The notes below the pieces were generated by a model. That model did not search any database, was not told where the DNA came from, and saw only the letters and a program-made list of their open reading frames with translations. Positions 39,401-42,350 of a stretch of DNA of 64,000 nucleotides are shown in pieces; position 1 is the stretch's first letter, and each line of letters starts with the position of its first letter. Position numbers and translations under genes: made by a program. The stretch is from Hippopus hippopus. Lineage: Eukaryota; Mollusca; Bivalvia; Cardiida; Cardiidae. The stretch spans positions 13,331,194 through 13,395,193 of the forward strand of contig OX328102.1 in NCBI GenBank assembly GCA_946811185.2. The letters run 5' to 3'.

Positions 39401-42350
39401 GAAAAGACAAAACAACAGAGAGTCCTGTTTTATTTGGGTACAATAATGAGGGATTATTTGTCTGTTTGTTACAATTACATATTTGGTGGAGAACAACAGC
39501 CATCTCAGTGAAGGATAAAACAAGGGAAGATCCGGTTTTATATGTAACAATTATGTTGGATACTTGACCACTTAGATGAAACAACAGCATGTCTATACAG
39601 GCTAAATGTGACGGGCGTTATCTAAGGTTATTTAACTCACTTAGTAACCTCCATATACAAATTCGAAGCACCAACATCCCACTTAAATAACAACTTACAT
39701 ATCAATACATGAACACTAGAGAAAATATTGTGGAAACAAGAAGAGTAACTGACCATGAATAATTTCCTTTTTATCGACAACTGTTTTCAAAGACTGTCTG
39801 ATACAAAGATTAATTGATTGTATGATGTTTAACGCCATTTTCAACATTATTTCAGTTATATCGCAGCCGCCATTGAACCTTTCCATGCTTTCATTGTGTT
39901 TCTTTTACCAGTACTTTGCACAATATTCTTCCCAAGCCACTGGCTGCTTTAAAACTTGGGATTGTGTGGTAAAGGATTAGAGAAGATCATACAGTGTTTT
40001 GTGGACTTTGAGATAGATTCAAAGGTCGTTTGACTTGAACTCATCAAAACACAGCTAACTGGGCTCTAGACAAAGCTCTATGCACCAGAAAATCAAACTA
40101 AGTCAAGCCTGTATTCAGAGACCCCCCAAAACTTGAAAAGAAAGTGGTAAAATTGGTCTTCTGAAGCAGGTGGTTGATTGGTGTTTAATACCCTTTTCAA
40201 CATCATGGGGGCTAGTGCACCTTTCCATGTTTTCCTGGAATTTCTGTTACCAGTACTTCGCTCAATATTCTTCCCAAGCCAATGGCTGCATTCCTATATA
40301 ACCTTCATCTAAACAATGATCAGCAGTGAGAGGAATGAATCCTGTCACAATGAGTATTATTCAACAATCCTTGGAAAGAAATTGGCCAAGCTGGGGATTC
40401 GAACCAGGGACCGTCAGTTCTAAAGTCCTGTACCCTACTGAATGAGCTACCAGGCTTGGCTGAATCAGGTGGTATACCACTTCAGCTCCTGGTAACCAGT
40501 ATTTTTCTCTTTTTGTCACAATGTTTTCAAAAACCTTCCTCCCTTTCTTGATTATTTGGTAAAGGGTTAAAAACTCATAAGCACTGAAAGGTCCATCAAA
40601 ATATATCTTTTAATCCATTTAGATTGGAAACAAACTTATCTTCCATTTTCATGCAGATTTTAACTCTCTACCACACAACAAAAATTCAGACTTGTCGCAA
40701 TCAAAAGCACTTGCCAACAACAATATATATGTGGCTGAAATGATGGTTTCTGATCTTAATAGGGTAGAAAACATTGTGGGAAAAGGAGAAAATGCTGGTC
40801 ACCAACTAGGGATTGTGTGGTAAAGGGTTAAAAACAATGACAAGATCTAACATGGCTTGTTATCAATGACTTGACCACTTCTACACCAAGTTTTAATATA
40901 ATGACCCCGGAAAAGAAAATGAAAAAAATGTGGGAAAAGGAGAAAATGCTGGTAACCAGCATCTTCTCCTTTTCCAACATTTTTTCTACCCTTCCAAGGC
41001 ATATTCCTGTTACAGTTTTTGTGTCATATTAATTTTTTTGTCGATTTGGGCAAGTCTAAAATTTTGTCATTTGGTAGTCATTACCCCTCGAGTCCTGTTG
41101 ACGGTAGACTTGCAGAGTAGTCTCAATAATCAGACCTTTACGATGCTTTTTTTCATATTTGGACATTTACTGTGCGCTGCTCTGTACTGGAGGCGACCAG
41201 TCGGAAATGAAAATGCCCTTTGGGTACAATTATCTGCACTAACTTGCAGAGTAACATGCTTCTATAGAACTAGGAATAATGGACATAAGCTGGGAAATAT
41301 GTGAAGACATCTGAAGATATTTAAAGTCGACATTGCTGATTATGATGAATTGCCCCATGTGCGACACTGTTTGGTCAGTTGCAAGACTAAACAAGAAATA
41401 TCTTTTAAAAGATAGATGGCAGCAAATAAGCAGGGGCCCATTGAATAAACATGTCCACATATTTGACCAATCACAAATTTCTATTCATTCATTTGTTATC
41501 TGTACCAAAAAAAGTTGGTCAAAAGCTGGCACATTCAGCTATGTCACAAAAAAGGGGTTTTCTGTCAGAGCTGATGGGTGTAGCTTTAACTCTTTCCATA
41601 CCATAGGCAACACCAGAAGCTTTTGTGCACAGTGTAGATCAGAACGTGCAGTTTGATCTATGATCTACAGAGTCCACTGTCACATGCTTGATTATGACCG
41701 AACTGCTCTCTTAATCTTGTATTGGAACTGTATTTTTAGCCTTTGAGAAAATGCAATTTATTCAGTCGTGAGAGTTACTGTAAATTTGGATCAATAGCCT
41801 GGTTCAATCATGCAATACTATTCTCAGCATCTTTTTTAAACTTTCTTTAAGGAGATAGAGAAAAAAGGCTATGAATTCTGTCATAACAAATGTGATAACA
41901 TATGAATACTGAAATATAATTGATAAACTCGTAGTCTACATAAAGAGACACACACACCCCCCATTCCCAGTAAATCTCCAACTGGGTCAAACTGATTCCG
42001 TGTAATACTGTATTTCTATTTTTCAATGTCATCAATAAATAAACATGCTGTATGAACTACAATCATTTAAATATCATCCGTTATTGACACAAATCAAAGT
42101 ATATTATACGATGAAGCAAACTTTAAAGCATAAGTTGATAAAATACTTGACTCAGACGGTCAACGATGTTCTCATTTTTCGGGATTGACATAACCATGGC
42201 TGATGCTTTATTGAAAAATCTCAAACAAATCGTTCTTAAATACCTTAGTGAAGCTGGATTACTCTTCAATTCGTAGTATTTGCCATTTGGTTGGACTTCT
42301 TCTGCACTCATCAGTTGGGAAAAGTCGATGTCAATTCCAGAATCAGACAT
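115..42350 (-). CDS. Mitf: MITF/TFE-family bHLH-leucine zipper transcription factor, 8 coding exons
   Basis: Joined coding exons are 42350-42244, 17358-17154, 7183-6944, 5607-5503, 4517-4343, 3781-3706, 2442-2295 and 408-115: 1350 nt, 449 residues plus stop, with every junction phase consistent and every intron GT..AG. Residues 1-60 resemble the MITF-A/TFEB N-terminus that binds Rag GTPases ([17 protein letters not shown]). Residues 105-125 match the conserved LENPTRYH block. An acidic segment (185-219) corresponds to the family transactivation region. The basic region and helix 1 (about 264-300) carry the E-box-reading residues His275, Glu279 and Arg283, followed by helix 2 and a zipper to about 367. 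The family binds E-box/CLEAR sites as dimers in the nucleus and controls lysosomal, metabolic or pigment genes under mTORC1 control. Ser162 in a GSAP context may be the TFEB Ser211-like 14-3-3 site; VKKE at 390-393 fits a sumoylation site. Intron 1 is about 24.9 kb. Orthology to the single invertebrate MITF/TFE gene is inferred from these motifs. Confidence 0.93.
463..645 (-). mobile_element. HP-A copy, internally shortened
   Basis: TTAA-bounded (463-466 and 642-645). The right half reads from the TTTACAACGCAACAAAA end inward, but most of the left hairpin arm is missing, so the central palindrome cannot form. Confidence 0.7.
885..1073 (-). mobile_element. HP-C fragment
   Basis: Contains the HP-C core palindrome (cccaggtcagcctgc ... 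gcaggctgacctgg) at about 979-1018 and the terminal segment running through gcattaagcc to agagcatgaatc. The other end is eroded; 755-885 holds diverged HP-A/HP-C-like sequence. Confidence 0.6.
1324..1740. mobile_element. Two abutting diverged HP-A copies (1324-1544 plus, 1541-1740 minus)
   Basis: The first copy runs from TTTACCAAGCAATTCC to TCTGGTAAGAG. The second begins at the same TTAG and reads inward in the opposite orientation. They share a single four-base joint derived from TTAA. Confidence 0.65.
1681..2280 (+). repeat. About 97-bp local tandem repeat, four units, one split by an HP-A insertion
   Basis: Units carry the block gcattttcacctttttcca followed by atgtttataaagcc and ctatttgtactcatg. 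They begin near 1686, 1782, 2101 and 2198. The second unit is interrupted at its TTAA by the HP-A copy at 1806-2033, so it continues at about 2034. Confidence 0.75.
1806..2033 (+). mobile_element. Complete HP-A copy nested in a tandem repeat
   Basis: TTAA at 1806-1809 and 2030-2033 flank CCCTTTACCACACAATGCC ... TAGCAAAGGG. The neighbouring tandem units supply the uninterrupted site (atgtttataaagcc), so the insertion point and TTAA duplication can be read directly. Confidence 0.85.
2295..2442 (-). CDS. Mitf: Mitf exon 7: helix 2 and leucine zipper
   Basis: The acceptor is cctgcag at 2443-2449 and the donor is CAG/GTGACA at 2294. The exon begins with one base completing Val303, then [20 protein letters not shown], nearly identical to the vertebrate MITF/TFE helix 2, followed by a basic coiled-coil ([23 protein letters not shown]) and LLKLQ. 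It has the family's out-of-register zipper spacing before the final exon. Confidence 0.94.
2496..2863 (+). mobile_element. HP-C copy, enlarged
   Basis: Starts gagccatgctctagc and ends gccagagaatggctc. The core palindrome (tttcagcctgcgcag ... gttgacatgggcc) is at about 2668-2707. At about 365 bp it is longer than most copies because extra HP-C-type sequence precedes the core. Confidence 0.7.
2870..3136. mobile_element. Fold-back MITE with gcgaaaaggggcattcgg arms
   Basis: The termini tatggcttgcaacatgcg and cgcttgttgcaggccata are inverted repeats. Arms continue through ggggcattcggacatttgcg. Two internal palindromes carry cagcctgcgcag and ttagccttcgcgg cores. This is a relative of fold-back MITEs frequent in bivalve DNA. 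Confidence 0.75.
3172..3385 (-). mobile_element. HP-B copy, TTAA-bounded
   Basis: HP-B definition: TTAA ends, terminal sequence CCCTTAGCCTGCTAAG or its complement, and an internal palindrome built on acagtgtagatcaagatc and cagtctgatcttgatc (here 3291-3346). This copy ends agcagcctaaggattaa and immediately follows the fold-back MITE at 2870-3136. Confidence 0.75.
3706..3781 (-). CDS. Mitf: Mitf exon 6: basic region end and helix 1
   Basis: This 76-nt exon lies between tacag at 3782-3786 and the strong donor GTAAGT at 3705. It encodes [19 protein letters not shown] followed by PKSVD: the nuclear-localisation/basic patch and helix 1. It starts with two bases that complete Ile278 and ends with two bases of Val303, the same exon borders as vertebrate MITF. 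Confidence 0.94.
3890..4030 (-). mobile_element. HP-A remnant
   Basis: Diverged fragment with gagaaaaggagaaaatgctg and cacaatgttttcataaggc, missing part of the hairpin and both ends. Confidence 0.5.
4343..4517 (-). CDS. Mitf: Mitf exon 5: linker and start of basic region
   Basis: The acceptor is cttctcag before AATCCC at 4517 and the donor is A/GTGAGG at 4342. It encodes residues 220-277 plus one base of residue 278: a Thr/Ser/Pro-rich linker, then [22 protein letters not shown]. The last part corresponds to vertebrate [20 protein letters not shown]. His275 of the E-box-contacting triad is encoded here. Confidence 0.92.
4630..4890. mobile_element. Diverged HP-A copies, two hairpin cores
   Basis: One core at about 4650-4712 (gaaaatgccagtaaccagca) and a second, weaker one at 4815-4875. 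Intervening sequence matches the HP-A half containing agatgacaaatc. Ends are eroded. Confidence 0.5.
4965..5113. repeat. Long palindrome, arms about 60 bp
   Basis: Arms run from tcatcagcttgtggttaata through tggggaaatattt and gggaaagg to a centre near 5040 (gagtgccgtaaggcacgag), then mirror back to accacaagctgatga. No TTAA ends and no similarity to HP-A to HP-D. Probably another fold-back element. Confidence 0.75.
5114..5502. other. Intron 4 stretch with nothing recognised
   Basis: No open frame, repeat family or RNA gene recognised. Only AT-rich intronic sequence next to the 5503-5607 exon. Confidence 0.5.
5503..5607 (-). CDS. Mitf: Mitf exon 4: acidic transactivation segment
   Basis: A 105-nt phase-0 exon with acceptor taatccag and donor ACA/GTAAGT. 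The 35 residues begin [20 protein letters not shown]. They align in position and pattern with the vertebrate DDVIDDIISLESS region, the p300/CBP-recruiting acidic helix of the MiT family. Similarity is by pattern rather than identity. Confidence 0.85.
5645..5775 (-). mobile_element. HP-A fragment
   Basis: Starts tttatcaaacgacaaatttt, then attgaaagcattgctg joins abruptly to cagcattttctccttttccc, so the left half of the hairpin is deleted. Confidence 0.6.
6061..6272 (-). mobile_element. HP-B' copy (variant flanks, HP-B palindrome)
   Basis: TTAA 6061-6064 and 6269-6272. The internal palindrome is the HP-B core (gtggacagtgtagatcag ... ctacactgtccac, 6168-6234). The flanks differ from HP-B: cattttctcaaaggttaaaa on one side and ttctggtgtcgtctatggta on the other. 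Confidence 0.8.
6378..6913 (-). mobile_element. HP-B copy split by a second element
   Basis: TTAA-bounded HP-B with end motifs cccttaacctgctaa and agcagcctgcggg. About 330 bp (6401-6731) is inserted after the first 20 bp. The HP-B palindrome is at 6817-6884. Confidence 0.7.
6401..6731 (+). mobile_element. Inserted repeat with GGACGG array
   Basis: Begins tagagctgtcactgaatgtg and ends with the short palindrome atacccccgaaaac ... gttttgcgggggtat. A degenerate (ggacggacac)n tract sits at 6640-6682. No coding potential. Its insertion separates the two parts of an HP-B copy. Confidence 0.6.
6944..7183 (-). CDS. Mitf: Mitf exon 3: conserved LENPTRYH block and regulatory serines
   Basis: The acceptor is atatag at 7184 and the donor is GAG/GTAAGA at 6943; it encodes 80 residues in phase 0. 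It opens [17 protein letters not shown], the family signature VQTHLENPTKYHIQQAQ. This is the point where vertebrate alternative first exons splice in. A Ser-rich middle contains HSGSAPVDP, comparable to the TFEB Ser211 14-3-3/mTORC1 region. Confidence 0.93.
7243..7465 (+). mobile_element. HP-A copy, TTAA-bounded
   Basis: TTAA at 7243-7246 and 7462-7465. It sits just upstream of exon 3 on the gene strand. The hairpin core is diverged (gctatttactagcat). Confidence 0.8.
7579..7984. mobile_element. Two abutting HP-A copies sharing one TTAA (7804-7807)
   Basis: The minus-oriented copy 7579-7807 has a near-perfect 67-nt hairpin. The plus copy 7804-7984 starts at the same TTAA but lacks about 30 bp of its left end. 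Confidence 0.8.
8127..8354 (-). mobile_element. HP-A copy
   Basis: TTAA at both ends; terminal CTCTTTCCCATACGACAAAA and GTGTGGTAAAGAG. Hairpin arms are imperfect. Confidence 0.8.
8355..8760. other. Intronic stretch with nothing recognised
   Basis: Repeated short phrases such as cttggccaatat occur, but no open frame, RNA gene or known repeat family was seen. Confidence 0.4.
8761..8971 (-). mobile_element. HP-A copy, left end eroded
   Basis: Intact TTAA at 8968-8971; the other end reads TTAC. Hairpin arm differences leave cattgtgggag paired with tcccacaatg. Confidence 0.7.
9236..9509 (+). mobile_element. HP-C copy, diverged
   Basis: Ends ggctatgctctgtg and cagagcatgtctc. The core palindrome is weak (ctcatgtcatcctgc ... 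caggttgacttggg). Confidence 0.65.
9590..9665. repeat. HP-B palindrome remnant
   Basis: Diverged core with caagatcaaactgcacat and gaacttgatctatactg, without recognisable ends. Confidence 0.45.
9777..10002. repeat. Long near-perfect inverted repeat with an internal duplication
   Basis: The left arm (about 9779-9874) runs from atatttcagccagaggcctt through the cactgctactacattttaac block to tgtttactc. It is mirrored after 9879. The right arm carries an extra copy of about 43 bp (taaacaaactgtcatggtgg then tctgttaaaatgtagtag). Near-identity suggests recent origin. Confidence 0.85.
10004..10085 (-). mobile_element. HP-A terminal fragment
   Basis: Carries atattttagactagtcaaaa and gcttttgcagatgacatact, then stops. 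It adjoins the inverted repeat at 9777-10002 and lies just 3' of the alternative exon. Confidence 0.6.
10160..10633 (-). CDS. Mitf: Candidate alternative 5' coding exon of Mitf, Tyr/Asn/Ser/Gln-rich
   Basis: A 158-codon open exon inside intron 2. The ATG at 10633 has an A at -3 and G at +4; an in-frame upstream ATG at 10666 sits in a weaker context. It ends in phase 0 at CAG/GTCTAT (10160/10159); a second phase-0 GT (ATG/GTTTGT) lies 30 nt further on. Spliced to the exon at 7183 it reads [13 protein letters not shown], mirroring vertebrate MITF-M, where a short private exon joins VQTHLENPTK. The isoform would be about 503 residues, lacking the Rag-binding-like N-terminus and gaining a segment dominated by Y, N, S, Q and G. 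The open frame, phase and position are seen in the sequence. Use as a first exon is inferred. Confidence 0.6.
10634..11216 (-). promoter_or_regulatory. Possible promoter region of the alternative Mitf exon
   Basis: Free of recognised repeats, directly upstream of the alternative exon. A CCAAT-type motif (acccaatcagattt, plus strand, about 10878) is present; no TATA box is convincing. Assignment rests on position only. Confidence 0.25.
11217..11445 (-). mobile_element. HP-A copy, TTAA-bounded
   Basis: Complete, with TTAA at 11217-11220 and 11442-11445. The hairpin is nearly perfect, with cattttgggaaaagg arms (compensated on the other arm as cccaaaatg). Confidence 0.85.
11446..12692. other. 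Intronic sequence without recognised features
   Basis: Open frames of up to 125 codons occur (for example 12149-12526 plus) but have no family resemblance, splice logic or codon pattern that I can support. Confidence 0.4.
12693..13040 (-). mobile_element. Complete HP-A copy (12693-12922) followed by an HP-A fragment (12926-13040)
   Basis: The first copy has TTAA ends and a strong hairpin. The second retains only the region around its hairpin (gacggttaccagtg) and one flank. Confidence 0.8.
13055..13283 (+). mobile_element. HP-A copy
   Basis: Left TTAA at 13055; the right end is GTAA rather than TTAA. The full hairpin has one arm mutated (cacaatcttttc). Confidence 0.8.
13284..14340. other. 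Intronic sequence with a small fold-back element at 13815-14012
   Basis: Most of the stretch shows nothing recognisable. At 13815-14012, terminal inverted repeats built on ccagtctacacttacaaaca and gtgtagacctg flank several copies of gcaaacttttgtttg. The right end carries a (tgtag) tract at 13979-13999. Confidence 0.5.
14341..14553 (-). mobile_element. HP-B' copy, TTAA-bounded
   Basis: TTAA at 14341-14344 and 14550-14553. Closely similar to the copy at 6061-6272 over its full length, with an almost perfect internal palindrome (14449-14516). Its right TTAA is shared with the next HP-A copy. Confidence 0.85.
14550..14767 (-). mobile_element. HP-A copy abutting HP-B'
   Basis: Diverged HP-A with TTAA ends. 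It begins at the same TTAA that closes the HP-B' element at 14341-14553. Confidence 0.65.
14768..15319. other. Intronic sequence, one HP-B remnant
   Basis: A diverged HP-B half-palindrome is at about 14935-14985 (cagtctaatcttgatctaca). A short hairpin-like HP-A relic (atgctggcatccagcat) is near 15270. Nothing else recognised. Confidence 0.4.
15320..15624 (-). mobile_element. tRNA-derived SINE, near full length
   Basis: On the minus strand the head reads agccgagccccgttagctca, with an A-box-like gttagctcattcagtag and a B-box-like ggttcgatccc. A conserved body (gccactggct, agtactggtaa) follows, with a 3' end around aacggcgttaaacaccatac. The tRNA moiety is not a functional tRNA. Confidence 0.75.
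15732..15958 (+). mobile_element. HP-A copy with a perfect 67-nt palindrome
   Basis: TTAA at 15732-15735 and 15955-15958. Positions 15787-15819 and 15821-15853 are perfect reverse complements around a single central base. The central base is T although the flanks are plus-oriented (see findings). Confidence 0.9.
15959..16767. other. Intronic sequence with nothing recognised
   Basis: No convincing open frame, RNA gene or repeat family was seen across this stretch of intron 2. Confidence 0.4.
16768..16996 (+). mobile_element. HP-A copy, left TTAA mutated to TGCA
   Basis: CCCTTTACCACACAATGCC end preserved; right TTAA at 16993-16996. The hairpin has one changed base near the centre (ggtaaacagc). 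Confidence 0.8.
17154..17358 (-). CDS. Mitf: Mitf exon 2: Rag-binding-like basic helix and coiled region
   Basis: The acceptor is tttgacag at 17359 and the donor is CAG/GTATGT at 17153. The first base completes Ser36. It encodes [18 protein letters not shown] then a charged helix, corresponding to vertebrate SRILLRQQLMREQMQEQ, and ends PPQVLQ, the equivalent of VPPEVLK. An internal Met in KMQLQR sits near the position of the TFEB start region. Confidence 0.92.
17359..17777. other. Intron 1 sequence next to exon 2, nothing recognised
   Basis: Short AT-rich stretch with only a weak HP-A-like trace; no feature supported. Confidence 0.4.
17778..18049 (+). mobile_element. HP-A copy with a partly duplicated core
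   Basis: TTAA-bounded, about 45 bp longer than usual. After the hairpin (gctggataccagcag) a second stretch tgtaccagcatttgcagctt repeats part of the arm before the right half resumes. Confidence 0.75.
18224..18657. mobile_element. Two abutting HP-A copies (minus then plus) sharing TTAA at 18450-18453
   Basis: Both are nearly complete; 18224-18453 has a strong hairpin. 18450-18657 has lost about 20 bp after its left terminus. The left TTAA (18224) is also shared with a truncated end fragment at about 18170-18224. Confidence 0.85.
18788..19215. mobile_element. Diverged HP-A copy (18788-19006, minus) and HP-A fragment (19085-19215, plus)
   Basis: The first keeps the right TTAA and a damaged hairpin. 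The second keeps only cacaatgttttctatcc through to the right terminal region. Confidence 0.6.
19279..19523 (+). mobile_element. HP-A copy with a 20-bp tandem duplication
   Basis: The segment caaggttttctacactttca is repeated in direct tandem just after the hairpin (19386-19425). Both outer TTAA motifs are mutated. Confidence 0.75.
19757..20028 (+). mobile_element. HP-A copy with an extra segment in its right half
   Basis: Left TTAA at 19757. About 45 bp (around 19905-19950) with a repeated catctgatct phrase lengthens the right half. The right end is eroded. Confidence 0.65.
20374..20600 (-). mobile_element. HP-A copy, hairpin centre of opposite sense to flanks
   Basis: TTAA at 20374-20377 and 20597-20600. 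The flanks are minus-oriented but the palindrome centre (20512) reads ggtaacc, as in plus copies. Confidence 0.8.
20801..20986. mobile_element. HP-D fold-back element
   Basis: HP-D definition: inverted termini gtccgtattcaccaaccatt, about 190 bp, and a central inverted repeat on ttctgattggctaaa. The right terminus here is aatgttggtgaatacag. Arms are moderately diverged. Confidence 0.75.
21175..22074. mobile_element. Cluster of four HP-A copies
   Basis: 21175-21400 plus and a truncated plus copy 21397-21570 share TTAA 21397-21400. 21630-21847 minus and a complete plus copy 21844-22074 share TTAA 21844-21847. The last has a strong hairpin (ggtaaccagc centre). Confidence 0.8.
22181..22828. mobile_element. 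Chain of three HP-A copies linked by shared TTAA
   Basis: 22181-22409 (minus), 22406-22604 (minus) and 22601-22828 (plus). Each neighbour pair uses a single TTAA (22406-22409 and 22601-22604). The middle copy is about 30 bp short. Confidence 0.8.
22910..23027 (+). repeat. Tandem repeat, unit about 55 bp, just over two copies
   Basis: Units read cacagatgccctg, cccctccccacagcagaaat, gtgtcagtatt, with differences only in a few bases. It lies immediately left of the large element at 23034. Confidence 0.85.
23034..25016 (+). mobile_element. About 2-kb non-coding element with two internal tandem arrays
   Basis: Starts agagggccatgatggacctg and ends agctcaccttgagcactttg then tgctcaggtgagc. gctcacctgag near the start is the inverse of ctcaggtgagc at the end. 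Array 1 (about 23140-23990) has about six units of about 140 bp containing atttgacctagtgacctag. Array 2 (about 24010-24740) has four to five units of about 165 bp containing ccccaggggcatc and accaaatatcaaagctc. A (gacgacg) run lies at 24928-24962. No coding potential. Class unknown. Confidence 0.8.
25017..26961. other. Repeat-poor island in Mitf intron 1
   Basis: Almost 2 kb without any HP family member, SINE or convincing open frame. Includes a stretch of mixed composition near 26740-26830 (cgcccggatg, gtgcgcgcgg, gattttgattggata). It could hold regulatory sequence; nothing proves it. Confidence 0.4.
26962..27202 (+). mobile_element. HP-A copy
   Basis: Right TTAA at 27199-27202; left end degraded. 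A strong hairpin is centred on ggtaaccagc with one arm altered (ctcctcatccc). Confidence 0.75.
27378..27800. mobile_element. HP-A minus copy (27378-27606) abutting a plus fragment (27603-27800)
   Basis: The joint reads gaggtaaccc, a mutated shared TTAA. The second copy has a diverged hairpin (gcttggaaccagc) and fades out in its right half. Confidence 0.7.
27923..28147 (+). mobile_element. Diverged HP-A copy
   Basis: Left TTAA at 27923; hairpin present (gaaaaatgctggtaaccagc). The right half is poorly conserved. Confidence 0.65.
28225..28720 (-). mobile_element. Two degraded HP-A copies and one isolated left end
   Basis: 28225-28450 and 28497-28670 are minus-oriented with damaged hairpins. 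28673-28720 is only the left terminus (ccctttaccacacaatctgg), directly attached. Confidence 0.6.
28960..29085 (-). mobile_element. HP-B fragment with intact palindrome
   Basis: The core at 28967-29027 is well preserved (agatcaggctgcacg, cgtgcagcctgat-type arms). Only one flank remains. 28721-28960 shows nothing recognised. Confidence 0.6.
29114..29405 (-). mobile_element. tRNA-derived SINE
   Basis: Same family as 15320-15624: the minus-strand head agccttggtagtgcagtcag, the B-box-like ggtttcaaatccc, the body and the 3' end all align. Confidence 0.7.
29456..29904 (+). mobile_element. Two head-to-tail HP-A copies sharing TTAA at 29677-29680
   Basis: 29456-29680 has lost much of its hairpin (aaacagtagttgttttctcc). 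29677-29904 is nearly complete with one arm mutated. Confidence 0.8.
29970..30440 (-). mobile_element. Two degraded HP-A copies in tandem
   Basis: 29970-30198 keeps most landmarks. 30199-30440 is shortened and carries a local duplication around aggga-tcgtatatcaggga. Confidence 0.6.
30612..30947. mobile_element. HP-A left-end fragment (30612-30690) and HP-A copy (30716-30947, minus)
   Basis: The fragment starts TTAACTCTTTACCAAACAGT and stops before the hairpin. The second copy has a weakened hairpin (agtgccagttatcagca). Confidence 0.65.
31094..31324 (+). mobile_element. HP-A copy
   Basis: Terminal CCCTTTACCACACAATACC preserved; outer TTAA mutated on both sides. The hairpin right arm has lost several bases. 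Confidence 0.75.
31385..32992 (+). mobile_element. HP-A copy split by a pogo/Tigger-like insertion
   Basis: The first part (31385-31563) contains a hairpin and breaks at tcatcagagcaata. The HP-A sequence resumes at 32970 with tatttaattagtagtctg, the normal continuation (gccacatttaattgtcgtctg in other copies). Confidence 0.7.
31564..32969. mobile_element. Non-autonomous pogo/Tigger-like element, TA target duplication
   Basis: A 1406-bp element with inverted ends CAGTAAAACCTCGATAATTC and its counterpart (revcomp CAGTAAAACCTTGATATTTC), flanked by TA on each side. Further short inverted motifs (attcgaa, ttcgaga) sit inside the ends. No transposase motif was recognised. Open frames such as 31889-32209 minus look fortuitous. 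Confidence 0.7.
32993..33197 (+). mobile_element. tRNA-derived SINE, second family
   Basis: The head tccgtggttgtgaggtagag has an A-box-like part, and ggttcgaaaccc is a perfect B box. An unrelated body follows, ending tgtaaaataaatatgtttaa. Acceptor-stem pairing is absent, so it is not a tRNA gene. Confidence 0.65.
33198..33696. other. Intronic sequence with nothing recognised
   Basis: AT-rich; an 86-codon frame at 33421-33681 has no family resemblance. Confidence 0.4.
33697..33910 (+). mobile_element. HP-A copy with shortened left end
   Basis: TTAA at 33697 is followed directly by CCCTGGTTTTTACGACC, missing about 17 bp of terminal repeat. Right TTAA at 33907-33910. Confidence 0.8.
34074..34304 (+). 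mobile_element. Complete HP-A copy
   Basis: TTAA at 34074-34077 and 34301-34304. The hairpin differs from perfect by one base (cgttg against caatg). Confidence 0.9.
34385..34604 (+). mobile_element. tRNA-derived SINE
   Basis: The head ccaggtagcccggcggttag, the B-box-like ggtttgatacccc and a body with tctgatgcatg are followed by the 3' end aagctgttaaaatggcatta. Same general family as 47024-47266. Confidence 0.7.
34922..35143 (+). mobile_element. HP-A copy
   Basis: The left half and hairpin are almost consensus. The right terminal region lacks about 10 bp near ttgcttattttg. Confidence 0.85.
35144..35574. other. Intronic sequence with nothing recognised
   Basis: No open frame or repeat family supported between the HP-A copy and the mariner relic. 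Confidence 0.4.
35575..36025 (-). pseudogene. Mariner-family transposase relic
   Basis: The minus strand encodes, across several stops and frameshifts, the C-terminal half of a mariner transposase. [12 protein letters not shown] (about 35768-35806) and [13 protein letters not shown] correspond to the family's HQDNAPAH and PPYSPDLAPSDY motifs, which carry two of the three catalytic Asp residues. Upstream, FLGC-MNSD and DGRLSAKDK give weaker matches. Stops and frame changes show it is dead. Terminal repeats were not identified. Confidence 0.75.
36026..36418. other. Sequence between mariner relic and HP-A, nothing recognised
   Basis: It may include the eroded 5' part of the mariner element, but no motif supports that. 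Confidence 0.3.
36419..36658 (-). mobile_element. HP-A copy with a small tandem duplication
   Basis: TTAA-bounded. The phrase acttatgtctttg is repeated in direct tandem (36506-36533) before the hairpin. Confidence 0.85.
36659..37021. other. Intronic sequence with nothing recognised
   Basis: No supported feature. It borders the LINE fragment, and its right part may belong to that element. Confidence 0.3.
37022..37885 (+). mobile_element. 5'-truncated LINE: ORF2 C-terminus and 3' UTR
   Basis: The frame 37053-37364 encodes the end of a non-LTR retrotransposon polymerase. [11 protein letters not shown], then a C-x2-C..H..C knuckle ([19 protein letters not shown]) and a basic tail are typical of the region after the reverse transcriptase domain. 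The 3' part ends in a (ttctg)n tract at 37864-37884. Part of the ORF end (gattcataaaaaacgcccta) recurs in diverged form at about 37540-37600. Confidence 0.8.
38179..38634. mobile_element. Adjacent HP-A copies (38179-38403 minus, 38407-38634 plus)
   Basis: Both are diverged with damaged hairpins (actttataccagc and gctggttactagc). They are separated by only a few bases. 37886-38178 shows nothing recognised. Confidence 0.65.
38690..38935. mobile_element. Chimeric HP-A copy with two like halves
   Basis: Both sides of the central palindrome are the same half of the element: gattgaaagcatttgcc on the left and gcaaatgctttcaattc on the right. The normal acacaatcc/gaccctgag half is missing. Confidence 0.75.
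39094..39550 (-). repeat. SINE fragment followed by a triplicated sequence
   Basis: 39094-39300 is a piece of the 15320-type SINE body (gccactggctgct). From 39300 a unit with acagccatctcag, aggacaaaacaa and cctgttttat recurs at about 39310, 39390 and 39493 with variable spacing. Its repetition creates a 221-codon frame that is not a gene. Confidence 0.6.
39814..39950 (-). mobile_element. SINE fragment, 3' half
   Basis: Matches the 3' half of the 15320-15624 SINE (gtatgatgtttaacgcc, ccagtactttgcacaatatt) and stops inside the body. An HP-A end (gggattgtgtggtaaagg) follows. Confidence 0.65.
40174..40461 (-). mobile_element. tRNA-derived SINE
   Basis: Near full length. On the minus strand the head is agccaagcctggtagctcat and the B-box-like part is ggttcgaatcccc. 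Confidence 0.75.
40660..40831 (-). mobile_element. HP-A copy with hairpin right arm deleted
   Basis: TTAA at both ends (40660-40663, 40828-40831). After gaaaatgctggtcaccaac the sequence jumps straight to the terminal tagggattgtgtggtaaagg. Confidence 0.8.
40895..41080 (+). mobile_element. HP-A copy, both ends eroded
   Basis: Hairpin ggagaaaatgctggtaacc with one changed base on the right arm (catcttctcc). The right half has lost about 20 bp. Confidence 0.65.
41081..41585. other. Intronic sequence with nothing recognised
   Basis: Open frames of 107-124 codons overlap here without family resemblance or codon support. Confidence 0.35.
41586..41776 (+). mobile_element. HP-B' copy, partly eroded
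   Basis: Reads in the opposite sense to 6061-6272: TTAACTCTTTCCATACC start, the palindrome shortened (gtagatcagaacgtgcag), and cctttgagaaaatgcaattt on the far side. Confidence 0.65.
42244..42350 (-). CDS. Mitf: Mitf first coding exon (MITF-A-like N-terminus)
   Basis: The ATG at 42350 (context AAA ATG T) is the first Met of the frame. The 35 codons start [13 protein letters not shown] and end [13 protein letters not shown], matching the vertebrate MITF-A pattern MQSESGI..YYELKSQP. The donor AAG/GTATTT leaves two bases that, with the first base of the exon at 17358, complete Ser36. Confidence 0.9.

Noticed and set aside
38902..39567. A 221-codon plus-strand open frame
   Set aside because: It spans a SINE fragment and a triplicated non-coding unit; the peptide repeats only because the DNA repeats.
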